NCBI GenBank assembly: GCA_973895155.1
Contig: OZ316891.1
Location: 2,356,001 to 2,420,000, forward strand
DNA from: Marsupella aquatica
Lineage: Eukaryota; Marchantiophyta
Reading direction: 5' to 3'
Length of the DNA: 64,000 nt
The notes beneath the pieces were generated by a model that ran no database searches, was not told where the DNA came from, and saw only the letters and a program-made list of their open reading frames with translations. Positions within the stretch are counted from its first letter, which is position 1, and every line of letters begins with the position of its first letter. Below are positions 21,494-32,463 of this stretch, piece after piece. A program made the position numbers and the translations under genes.

Positions 21494-23707
21494 ATGGATA
21501 GCCGAAAGGGCTCCATCGTGTTCTCCGTGCTCCTGGCTTGGATTCTTCATGCAGCGACACTTACCAATGCGCAATGTTCGTTCCTCTTGACACCATCGCA
21601 GCTCGATCCTTTCTCCTCATCGGTCTTCCAGATCAATACAGCTCAGCTGGACAGGATCGTCGACAATTTCATCAAGGTGACAACACAAAATGGAGTCTCC
21701 TCCTACTCCGTGGCCGTCGTTTATCAGAACAAGACTATTTACACGTCTGGTCAGAGCACAACCCCATTCCGATGCGCGTCCAACACGAAGACCTTCACAG
21801 CTCTCGGGGCTCTCATGCTGCGCGAGCGAGGGTTGCTTTCCCTCGACGATCCGGTCAACAAATACCTTCCGGATTACTCCGTTATCAGTCCGTATGGTGA
21901 GCACAACACCACGATTCGGGAGCTGATGGCGCACGTATCCGGGCTGCCGATGCAATTGTGTCCGTTCCTGCTCACCTGCACGGATAACGAGACTGAAATC
22001 CTCCAGCAGATTTCGGGAATGCAACTGGTTCGGCCTCCTTGGAGTAGCCAGCCGGTCTACTCTAATTTGGGGATTGCGCTGCTGGGCCATACCTGGGAGA
22101 AGGCAACCTCTCCTCAGGTGTCATGGTGGGATTTCATACGAGATAATGTTGTTTCGCCCTTGCGAATGACTTCAACGGGGATTGATCTCACGGATGTTGC
22201 TCTGGCTGAAAATTCCGATCCCTTCTCGCTGCAGGATCTTGGATGGAGCGCACCCGCTGCACAAATGTGAGTGCCACCACCATCTGCCAGTGCTGTCTTT
22301 GCTTGCTATCATTATTTCAACAATCAATAATTCGTTTCTTAAATTTTCTGAAGGGACTTTAGCATGTCCGTCTCATCAGAGGAACTTGTATCTGTTTTAG
22401 TAGGTAGTCTGTCATGCGGGACCGGTTCTGGCAGATTGAATCCAACTACAAGAAGAAACTAGGGTAGCAACATGTCGGTTGAGAATCACAGGCTAGTGAC
22501 GCAAAATTTCTTTGCCAAAGAGAACCCCGCTGATTCACCCGTTGTGTAAAGATCCTTTAGTTTCAAAGAAAGTAGCTCAGCAACACTTTTATAAGGGACC
22601 TCACGCTGTCAGTGAACTCATGCTTTGCCCACGACGAGTCCCGTCACTTGGTTTTTTTAATCAAAATCCTGCTCGGCGTAAAATGCTACTGTAGATTGGC
22701 TCTGTTTCGTCAGGGGTTCACTACCTGGTCAATGAACAAGTGCTTTGGCCACGAGAAGTCCGGCTAGTTGATCCTTTATGTAAGGGCAATTAACTTCCTT
22801 CAGCGTAATTTGAATGAATGAATGAGTAAACGAACTTCAAGCTGAAAGCATGTCCTGGGTCCTTCACTTTGGTGGGTTGCGAGGTGTATCGATACAAGTT
22901 ATCAAGAGCAGAAGAGCTGAACTGATATCAAATACTTGCAGGTACACGACTGCGGAGGACCTTGCCAAGTATCTGGCATTTGTCATGACGGGAAGCCCCC
23001 CACTCATCTCTGATGCCGCGAGGCGAGAATGGATTCGTCCGACCAGGCTTTTCAGCGATGGTCAGACAGGCTATGCCATGCCCTGGGAACTTTACAAGCT
23101 GCCAAACATTACTTCAGAGTTTATTGTCAGCAAAGCTGGTAACATTAACAGCTATCTCTCTCACACGGCTTTCCACCTGGGAACCCAAGTGGGCGTTGTA
23201 GTCCTGACTGTGTACAACAAAAATGCGATAGGTCCTGAGGCCTTGGCTAATGCCATCCTGACTGCCGTCGTACCAGAGGTGGAAAACTTTAACAACCAAA
23301 CCATTTCAAAGACGTACGATGGGGTCTACCGATGTGCACCTTCTCCAGGTTTCGCAAGTCCGACTCTCAATTACACAGTTGCTGTTCTTGGAGGCACCAT
23401 CACTATTACCAGTAATGACTCTCTTGGCCTCTCGGCCACCTTGAGTGTGAATCTTCAGCAACCTGGAGGGCAGCCTTACGTGGCCGGGGCAGCCCCGTAT
23501 GGACTGCTGATCAAGAATGCAACGGAAAATTCGTTCTGGTTTGGTGATGCATCTTCGTGTTTGTATTATTTTAGTGCTCTCAGTGGAGCTCCAAATCTGC
23601 AGACTCCGAATACTCCAGACAGTTTCTACACAAACGAGCTTAGGTTTAATTTGGCAACCTCGTCCGTCCTCTGGCCAGCAGTGGGTGCGAACTGTTCGAG
23701 ATCATGA
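21494..23707 (+). CDS. Secreted beta-lactamase/transpeptidase-like serine hydrolase, copy 2 (two exons)
   Basis: The exons are 21494-22266 and 22942-23707, separated by a 675-bp GT-AG intron, and encode 512 residues. The protein opens with a signal peptide (about 1-26, likely cut after TNA, leaving QC at the mature end, as in the upstream copy). It has the same peptidase S12/class C layout. The nucleophile motif is S96-N-T-K99, the YxN box is Y189-S-N191, and the KxG box is K322-A-G324. The intron interrupts the Met of APAAQM (M258), exactly as in copy 1. The beta-rich C-terminal region is present, but the protein stops without the hydrophobic tail of copy 1, so it is probably soluble and secreted. 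The pair arose by tandem duplication. The active-site set is complete, so enzymatic activity is likely; the substrate cannot be inferred. Confidence 0.9.
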
Positions 23708-26700
23708 TTTTACTCTCAATCGAACTAGTCATCAAAGTTGACCATGTTGGGAAGCGGGGAGGTCTTGCAATCAGTCTGCAACGGACTGTTTTCGCCGTCC
23801 TAGGGTACTTCAATGCTGGCTGAGTGCTCTCTAAGGTTCTCATCCAGATATGAGTGCCCTCTGAGGTTCTCATTCAGGTGTCTGGCCATGTGCGCATAGC
23901 GTTTGGCAGAGATTGTGAGGTGAGTGTCATCTATCTCATTCAGGAGGATGCTCCGGAGACTTGCAATCTGTGCATAATTGCATGTGAACATAGCCAGCCA
24001 AAGACATTGGCACCTGCGGAATTTCTGAGCAATCTGGCACATCTTGAGGTTGAGTGAAAGCGTTTCTCATCTTTGGCACCGCAGACTTGAAAATGGTAAC
24101 GAGATGAAGTACCTCCAATGGGGGAGATCCCTTTTCTGAAGTAACGGCGTATTTCTGCAGCTGAGCAGGTCGATAGTGTGGTTCCTGGCATGGTTGTAGT
24201 GCACAAAGGTAGAGCTTTGCTAATGCGAGGTAGACATATTCCTTCAGCTAAAGTGACCAACGTCGCCAGAAGTTTTGGATTTACAGACGATTTACAGATA
24301 TCCGCAGCTTGTGCAATTGGTTGCAACGTCCATCATAGGGTTTAAAGCCCGACATTGTTCTGAGATACATTTTTAGTTTCATTTCAAAAGCGGCGCGTGG
24401 GGAGGAAACTCCTAATCTATTCACTTCTGAAAAGAAGACTTGAGACATGGATTTTTACTCGAGTAAGCAACATTACCGCACGAGGAAGGCAGAATCTAGA
24501 GGGAGAAAGGCAGAGGAAAAACAGAGTCTCACTGTGCATAGTAGTTTCTCATTCAGAAATAAGAGGAAGGCATGTTTTTGGCGATGCTGTTATAATCAAT
24601 CCCCATAAGTTTCTCTCTCAAGAGGTTCCAACTTATAATCATATTCTATGGTTTGGAGCAAAGATTTGTGAATGAATTCCTGATATTTTGGTTCAGTTGG
24701 TGATCTGGACGGTTTTATTTGAGGTCTTGAAGAGAAATAGGTCATTTTCGTGATATTCCTTGCCTTTGTGGGTTTCATGAATGTCAGCTTAAACCTTAAA
24801 TGAACTCAATGGCAAGGTTAGAGGCAAACGAATCTTGAGACTAATGTTTTCGTTGACATGGTGGCGATGAGCCTTTGAAGTTTTGTGAAGTCGGATGATG
24901 GCTCGCATATCTGATTCCATTATATCCTTAGAACGGTTTTCCCAGGTCTCCAACACAGTCCACCATGACCACAAAAAGGTGGTCTTGCTACACTTGGCTA
25001 ACTTTCTGAAATGAAGAACTTCATAGTCGTCAGAAAAGATCGGGAGAATATGAGTTCTCCAGCGATGTTGCACAAGAATGTAATGAAGCAACGGCAGACA
25101 TTTTATAGAGGTTTTTCCATGGTCAGTAGTCAGTACACATGCCAGTCAACCCAGGGGAGCATAGGTAGGCAGGTGGGCTGTACTAGGGCATCTCAAAGAC
25201 TACTTTCCCGACCATTTCATGTGACCAGAATGTTGCAGACCCCGTCACAGAGGAAGAATCTGGGGTTTCCACAAAAACTGACTATCAGCAACTCACAAAC
25301 TTTTCCGAGGGATTTGCTTGATGGGACCCCTATCAGCAACTCACAAACTATTTGGAGGGATTTGCTTGAGGGGACCCCAAATGGAAATGTGTTACTTCAT
25401 AGGACCCCTGAATTTTGGGTACCTTGATTCAATGTAAAACAAGGGTGTGTATCACTCAAAGGTCCTATTGAGTAACACATTTCATTTTGGAATCCCATCA
25501 AGCAAATCCCTCCACAAACTCCTCACAAATGTACCCAGGTTTAAAAATCAAGGGTATTGAGTTGACCTGCCGTGCCTGTCAACCACTCATCTTTCATCTC
25601 TACAATCCAAGACTAAGCTCACTCCAAGCTTTATTAACCTCAACCATTTCATTAATGTGAGTTCAAAATAATGTCTGAGTCTGGTTTATTAAGGTTGCAA
25701 TGGTCCTTCCAAGTCGTTGTCAACCATGGTGGTCTATCCAAGCCTCTTTTTTCATTCATAACTTGGATTGCATTTCAAAATGCTTTAGGTTTGATAGTTG
25801 AGCAGGTTTAGTCTAAATCAGGTTGCAGTCAAAATAAACGTTCTGTTCATCCCATGTGAACTTCAGAATCCTATCCAAGCAAATCATTTGTGACTGACAT
25901 CCGATCCAAAATCCATGATATCCTAGTAAGGTATCCTAGCATATATAGCAAACTGCAAAAGAACAAGGAGCGCCCAAACATGAGACATGATCCCACAGGC
26001 GAAAGACCCACTCAAGGGTGAAGAACCAGAGAGCCTGTAAGGCCAGAACAAAAGCCCAACACAGAACCTGCAATAAAACTTGGGTCTAAGACCCTATCTA
26101 CAGGCGCATTGTAGAGCCTGATAGAGCTCCGGCGTGAACTGCATGGGGGATCTAACTAGGTAACCTGATTAGTTGCCCTAGAACCAGCTGGCTCACCCCT
26201 ACAAAGAACAGTACACGCCGTGCAACTGGCATCTGCTGTCAAAAAAGGCCATGATAGGTGGGAAAGGGGCCCGCTCAATATAAAACACCACACAAGATTA
26301 TAAGAAGTCAAAGGCTGGATGGAGAGCCCCAATAACCTCCACGACAAACAGGTGAAAAGGATTGCCCGGGAAGGCTTAGCGCACAACATAGGCCTCCCCT
26401 CCTTCAGACAAGCGACCTGCACGGCTGAGTGCCCAGGCACATGAGTGGCTGCTATGTTGGCCCGCTGGTATGGTCCGCAACAACAACATCCCAAGGGCTC
26501 AGACTCCAACATGCGAATTCAAGGTCAGGCAACACCAGTCAGATACTCCATCCCGTGGTGGCAAAACTTGTTTTTGCTCCATGGAAACATGATACCTTAG
26601 TCAAAATACACAGTCATATAGATAACATGTGAGCTTAAATAAAATACTATCAGAGCATAGCTCTTCTTTAAACAGCAAACATTTTGACAAAATGAAGGTG

Positions 26701-28141
26701 CTCCCTAACTAGAAGTAATGTTTCATAGTGGTCCATGCCACTTGTAGTGGTTCATTGGAGAATCTTTTCAAACCTGATGGTCCATGCTAGCTTCAGCCCC
26801 AGGGATATACATTAAAGTTTTGCTTAGACTCTAATGGTCCATACTCACCATCATTTCACTCCACCCTGAGAAATATGACTTTCTTGAACTAAAAATATAA
26901 GATCCATATAAGAAACCCTAGCCTGTTTGTAAATATGAAAAAAACACTGGCAATATTGTCAATTAAAACATCTTTAATGGCAAAGTAGTTAAACCACCAT
27001 GTCCATCTAAAAGGAGAATTGTCCAATAATTCTCACTTTTTCACATTTCTCTCCTATAGGGTGAGACTTGGCTCTACAATTTCAAGGAAAAAAGTCTAAA
27101 AATGTTGAAACCTGGTGGATCCAGGTTTTATCATGGACAATGGCGCTTTAAAAGTTAAGAATTATATTGCGTGTTTCCCTCTACAGTAGGCTTTTCCCGT
27201 TTAGGGTAAACATGTACAGTGTACTATACAGTGCCTAGACGGGACCGTCACTGTAACATCGCAAGGCGAGCAATGTAGCGAGCGGCAACGAGCTTCGAAC
27301 ACGCGAGCTGCTGTGGCGGACGAGCAAAACCACAGTGAAATCCCAGGCTCGGCTGAAAAAGCTTTCGCTCAGCAGTCTCGTCTCCGCGAATCCCTTAAAC
27401 CTCCGTCGCCAGTCGCCACCACTCCTCCGCGCGGAAAGAAGCAAATCCCCAAAACCCCATTTCTTCTCCGCCTCGGCCCTAATCTTCTGAGCTCCGAGCT
27501 GCCAGTCGGTGACATTGATCTTCGCCATCGTTGCTGCAGGCCAGCACAGAGTGTGTCTATGTGCTCTGGTGTATTTTGCTGGAACCATCGTTGATTTGGT
27601 GCCGTTCAAGGCCAAGCTGAGATATCGTTGGTGGGCGTTACTCATCTGAGCTTCAGGTTTTGTTCGGAGAGATATGAGCTCTGCCTACGATTGAGCCTGA
27701 TCTTCTTAAAGCTTTGGTCGAGCTCAAGGCCCGCATGTAGTGTAGTCTGCCAGCGCCGTGGAAATTAGGGTGGCGGTCATCGACGAGCTGACGGATCGTT
27801 TGAGACGTTTTTGCGGTACGGTAGGTCTTCAAGAGCTGCATCACTCTCTTCCCGAGAGCAAGAGCACTGATCAGAGGGGACGAATTCTGCGTTGACGCAT
27901 TTGAAGATCGGAGCATTTCTTACAGAAAAGGAATTTTGTGAGGAGGTGAGCTTGTGAGCTTGTGAGTTGGAAAATCATCTTTTAGGTTTTAGTAGGACAT
28001 AAGCACATGGATGACATTTGTTGCGGCCGTGACGCTTTTCACATTTGAAGTTGGGAGGGAGGGGAGGCCGCGTAGCTCACAGTCTCCGTCGGTGCCATTT
28101 AAGGGCGGGGACAGACCCAGGGTAGCATTTGCACGCCGGCT
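23708..28141. other. Intergenic DNA with repeats, left of bL12m
   Basis: No gene is supported. A 30-bp unit is duplicated at about 23820-23880 (GAGTGCYCTCTRAGGTTCTCA). An inverted-repeat region at 25283-25528 is listed separately. The block 27230-27640 is GC-richer and open on both strands. It may be a leader, upstream exon or bidirectional promoter of the bL12m gene, but neither frame has a recognisable domain. Confidence 0.5.
25283..25528. repeat. Hairpin-forming inverted repeat plus 48-bp direct repeat
   Basis: A 48-bp unit starting TATCAGCAACTCACAAAC is repeated at 25283 and 25331. The second copy opens a left arm (about 25341-25411) whose reverse complement reappears at about 25455-25525, sharing GAGGGATTTGCTTGA and ATGTGTTACT-type words. 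The arms are about 70 bp with a loop of about 45 bp. The structure could be a small MITE or give a hairpin transcript. Confidence 0.7.
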
Positions 28142-28792
28142 ATGAGTCGAATTTTACATCGCTCGTTGGCGTGCCGATGTCGTCAGCTACTGGTTTCACG
28201 AGGGTTTGGGGGGGGAATGCCCATGCCCGAACTGTCTTCTTCATCCATTGCGGGATGCAACATGTCAAGGGGCTTGCCAGCAGCGGCGGGAATGATGCCG
28301 TCGTTGTCTTCTAGGATACGAACATGGAGCAGCAGTGCAGCGAATTGCGATGATCCGGATTTCGATCCCACCGAAGCAAGGAGTCCCCCATCCGAGAAGA
28401 TCTCTCGCTTAGTAGATGAAATCTCTTCCCTTACTCTCTTAGAAGTCTCAGATCTTACCACTCTGCTCAAAAAGAAATTAGGGCTAAGCAACATGCCAAT
28501 GATGCCGATGATGGGAGGCATGATGCCAGGTCAAGGTGTAGGAGCAGCCCCAGCTGCCGAGGAGAAGAAGGTTGAAAAGACGGCTTTCGATGTGCGGCTG
28601 GAAAAGTTCGATGCTGCTGCAAAGATTAAGATCATCAAGGAAGTGAGAACATTCACTTCGTTAGGTCTCAAGGAGGCAAAGGAATTAGTGGAGAAGATAC
28701 CTGCTCTTTTAAAGAAAGGTGTGAGCAAGGACGAGGCTACACAAATAATCGAGAAGATCAAGGCTGCGGGAGGCACAGCGGTGATGGAGTGA
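28142..28792 (+). CDS. Mitochondrial large-subunit ribosomal protein bL12m (L7/L12)
   Basis: A single exon encodes 216 residues from ATG 28142. Residues 1 to about 65 are Arg/Ser-rich with few acidic residues, a mitochondrial targeting sequence. Residues 84-115 form the L12 N-terminal dimerisation helices (DEISSLTLLEVSDLTTLLKK), which bind the uL10 stalk. Residues 117-145 are a Met/Gly/Ala-rich hinge. Residues 147-216 are the C-terminal domain that recruits translation GTPases, with the family signature KIKIIKEVRTFTSLGLKEAK and a GVSKDEA motif. The protein acts in mitochondrial translation elongation as part of the ribosomal stalk. A plastid copy is less likely, given the Arg-rich leader and hinge type. 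The length and the intact C-terminus suggest a working gene. Confidence 0.93.
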   Translation: MSRILHRSLACRCRQLLVSRGFGGGMPMPELSSSSIAGCNMSRGLPAAAGMMPSLSSRIRTWSSSAANCDDPDFDPTEARSPPSEKISRLVDEISSLTLLEVSDLTTLLKKKLGLSNMPMMPMMGGMMPGQGVGAAPAAEEKKVEKTAFDVRLEKFDAAAKIKIIKEVRTFTSLGLKEAKELVEKIPALLKKGVSKDEATQIIEKIKAAGGTAVME

Positions 28793-31113
28793 GAGTCCCA
28801 CAAATCGAGAGTTTTGCCCAAATGTCATGGTTAAGCTGTTCCAAAAATATTATCTTGATCCACAATTGTTTCTGGCCGTCCTGTACAATCTCAGGTCGCA
28901 CTGTGTACTTTCCATATTTTTTATGCTGTTACTTTGTGTCACCCGTGGAACCTTTCCTCGATGGATTTCTCTACTTGCAGCCATTATCTGGGATAATGGG
29001 TCACTCGGGTGGAAGTATACTTACCTCTCCGATGACCTCGATTAGAGAATTCTGATGAGTATGAATTGTGATGATGGCCCTGATGTTTTCGGTGCTTGCA
29101 AGCACGGTTTCATCACGGTTTCATGCTGTTCTCAACTGTTATGGGTTTAGATTTTACCAAGCCAAAATTTTGCGCCCCTTAACTTTCCCCTTTACAGAAG
29201 AACGGCCAGGAGCTGCATTCTTTAGATAATAGCCTTCCTTGTCAGTTCAAGTTTTCTCCACCTCCGTCGATCTTTGAATCGTTGCAAGGACCTTTGTTAT
29301 ATCCTGTGGTCGAGGTGGTGGATCCATCCTAAGTTGTGGCACCGGGACAGGAATGGATTGGTTGAGTTTAGCCCTGTCGTTTTTATGGCCACAGATCTGC
29401 TAGCCAAATCTGGTTGTTTCTCAGACAGGTAATGTGATTTTTCCAAGGATTTGCCTGTTATTGGATATCTTTCGGCTTTATGAGGTTTCGATTGTTTGGG
29501 TAGGTCAAGCCTCTCAAGTGAATGTGGATTCGTCTTTTGTGGCAAGAGGCAGCTTTTCCATTCTTTGATGGTCTTCCTCACAATATTCACGTACTGAGTG
29601 ACATTTTCCATTATTCGATAGTCTTCCGCACGATATCTTTGATTTTCCACGTGATGAGTCACCCAGCGGAATTCTTCCCTCTAAGATCTGTTCCCATGGA
29701 CTCAGCCAGAAACGAGTACTACTTTGTTCCATTTTCTCACATGTTTTGTAGGACGAAAGTTTTCTATTTGTTTGTTTCGGCGCTCCACCAATGTCGTTGT
29801 GGGTGCAGCTTTCGCGTGGAGATGGTTAGTCTTGCAGCATTCTTCCCTGAATCTTCCTGGTCTTGAAAATAGAATTGACATGCTCGAATGAACATCCCAT
29901 GCGGGATTTGTGTACCTTCTCGTGTGCGCTCTTGACTAGGACTTGCATTGCTCTGTATGCCTAGTCTATCATAGTTTCCTCTCCTAACCCTGTTCAGCTA
30001 CTAGAATGTCAGTTTGAATTGAAGTTCGAAATTCTTTGTGGGCATGCTTTTCCTTGCCTGTGATTTTCCACTGTAGGTCCCTCTTTTGCTCGTAAGTCAC
30101 TTGATTTCAAATTTGGCCAACCTGCCCGTCATGTGCTAGACATAACAATGCCGATGAGCAGCAACATGTTGGCCTTGAAATTATAACTTTACTGAGCAAT
30201 TTGAGCAATTAACTAGTTATATCCAAATGTCCACCAGCACAGTGAGCACGCTTTTCCTTTCATTGGAGGTCCATGTTTACAACGAGGGGTAGATCATTGC
30301 CATGATTGCCCAAGCTAGTTACTCTGGACAACGCAGATTTAATTTGGACTACCCATGCAGCATGTGGCAGCTTAAGGGTGCTGTGTTCGGTAACGTATCT
30401 TACCAATACTACTACGCATAAGCAGACACTAAGAAAATTCATTTCCTTTGTCACTTTTTCCAATGGTGGTGAAGCCATTGCCCAAACCAGTTATTCTGTA
30501 TAGTAAAATATATAACCCAGCACCTTTTTGCACGCTATACAGACTCTGTATTGCGTAGCCAGTCACTAAGAGAACTCATACTTTGCCACCCCTTTTTCCA
30601 TTGGTGGTGATGCCCACTAGAGTCCACCTTGACCAAGTGAAATGGTACAGGGAAGGTGCTGGGTGGAAGGCTAGGTTTTTCATTTTTGCCCTCCCCTTTC
30701 TTATATTCAGGTCCTTTCCATCACACCCTCTTGCTTCAAGTCACCTCTAACTCATTCCCCATGCATTGCACAAAACATGTCATGACATACATATGTTCTT
30801 ATACAAAAGATCACATGGATAAAGATGTCCTTGTGAAAATCATATTGTTATGCAAAAAATGTCATGAAGGAAAATTTTTATTATGTAAAAAAGATTAGTG
30901 ACTAGAGGATGTTGTTCATGTCATTGCATAAACATGTTCTTACACAAAAAGTTCACATGTTTTGTGTCGTTCCACTAAACCATGCACTCCCATCATATGT
31001 CTCAACCTTACTAATATGTCCCAACCAATATGTCCCAACCTTACTTATAAAGCACGACGAGAAGGTAGAGTTGGGGTCTAGGTTTCTAGTGAAGCTTCTA
31101 GACTAAGACTGGA
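28793..31113. other. Intergenic DNA downstream of bL12m
   Basis: The first few hundred bases probably hold the bL12m 3' untranslated region. After that I see only short frames and no conserved domain. Confidence 0.5.
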
Positions 31114-31400
31114 GGGCCCCACCAAATTTATGTGCATGAGAAAAAGAATTTGCATGGATGTTGACTCTAGGGCCCCACCAAATTGATGTGCATGAGAAAA
31201 AGAATCTCCATGGATGTTAAAGTGATACATGCATGATTATTTTTGCTATAAATTTGTCAACTTAAAAGAATGGGCATTGAGACTAGTCTTGACTAAAGGT
31301 TAACTATCAATTCAAAAAGAATGGGCATTGAGACTAGTCTTGACTAAAGGTTAACTATCAATTCATTAACATTAAAAGAATGGGCATTAAGACTAGAGTC
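31114..31400. repeat. Two adjacent short tandem repeats (about 57 bp and 51 bp units)
   Basis: A unit with GGGCCCCACCAAATT and GTGCATGAGAAAAAGAAT occurs at about 31114 and 31171. Immediately after, a 51-bp unit (GAATGGGCATTGAGACTAG) occurs at about 31268 and 31319, with a truncated third copy at 31378. All copies are near identical. Confidence 0.8.
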
Positions 31401-31415
31401 TTTCCCCGAACACTA

Positions 31416-32463
31416 GGCCCGGGCGCTATATTCGAATAGTGAGCCAAGGGGTGCTCCATTCGAATGTAGCACCCAAGGTTTTTTGTTCGAGTTTGAAGTC
31501 AATGTTTTCATTTTTTGGACTTGTGACGATGTGTTCGAAATGTGGCGTTGTGTTCAAATTTAAGGTAATGTGTTTGAATTTTGACATTGTGAGATCCATG
31601 TAGGGTGTAAGTAGGAATGATAGACATAGAAGCTATGTGTATTAGAGACGAGTGTGTTCAATTTTAGGTTTTTTGACTTCCCAACAATATTTGCTCAGGT
31701 CAACGGATGTGTAGTTAAATAATTGAATCACTGAAATTACACAAGAGGAGAAATCAATTTGCAATAGAAAAAACAAAACCTGACAAACCATATGTACCAA
31801 GTGTACTATTATCACTTAGTGAAATATATTAGTCCACTTTTCACAGTTGTTTGGTTAATTATGACCAATTTGCTCTTTCACTATTTAATATTTCTTCATG
31901 CAATCTGGAATGTTTGTGAGACTGCTTTGTTTCTATTGGAGTGCCTGGATCTTGAGGGCAATGGAAAATTGAAAATATAGAAAGTGAATCATCAGACCTA
32001 ATTATGCATGTAGGCACTATGGGTTTCTTTGAAAAGACGCCGTGGCGTCACTTAGAGGTTGATGTGAAAGTCCGTTGAAAGTTCACACAGCAGAAGAATA
32101 TATCGATACTTCCGGATTGTTGCTTAACATTTTGGAAACCATGCACATTTCTCCAAGAATAAAGGATTTTGAAATTAGCTTACATTTCTCAAAGGACAAT
32201 GGATTTTGTAAGTTGAAAGAGCGGATGTGTCGGACGGTTTTGAGTAAAAAATTGTAGTTGCAACCCGGTTACTTTTCTCTTATATTCACTTGTGCACATT
32301 TTAGAACACAAAGTCAATTTTGAACACGGCGCCCGGGCGCTGTGTTTATATGGCAATGTGTTTGAGTGAAAACTACTTCTTTGCTTAAAGTCCCTGTTTC
32401 GACCATATTCAAACACAGCCTAAAGTCCCTGTTTTGACCATATTCGAACACAGTGCCCGGGCT
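31416..32463. mobile_element. Possible MITE-like element with GCCCGGGC termini
   Basis: The left end (31416-31439) has GCCCGGGCGC followed by TATTCGAAT. The right end (about 32441-32463) carries the inverted form, ATTCGAACACAG then TGCCCGGGC. A further GGCGCCCGGGCGC palindrome lies at about 32327. Words of the type GTGTTCGAA recur between them, and a 35-bp direct repeat lies at 32386-32455. No coding region is present. The terminal match is about 20 bp with a few transitions. This fits a non-autonomous DNA element, but no target duplication was established. Confidence 0.45.

Noticed and set aside
23936-24326. Minus-strand frame of 128 codons
   Set aside because: No recognisable motif, and it lies in repeat-bearing intergenic DNA. 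The start and end are not supported by neighbouring exons.
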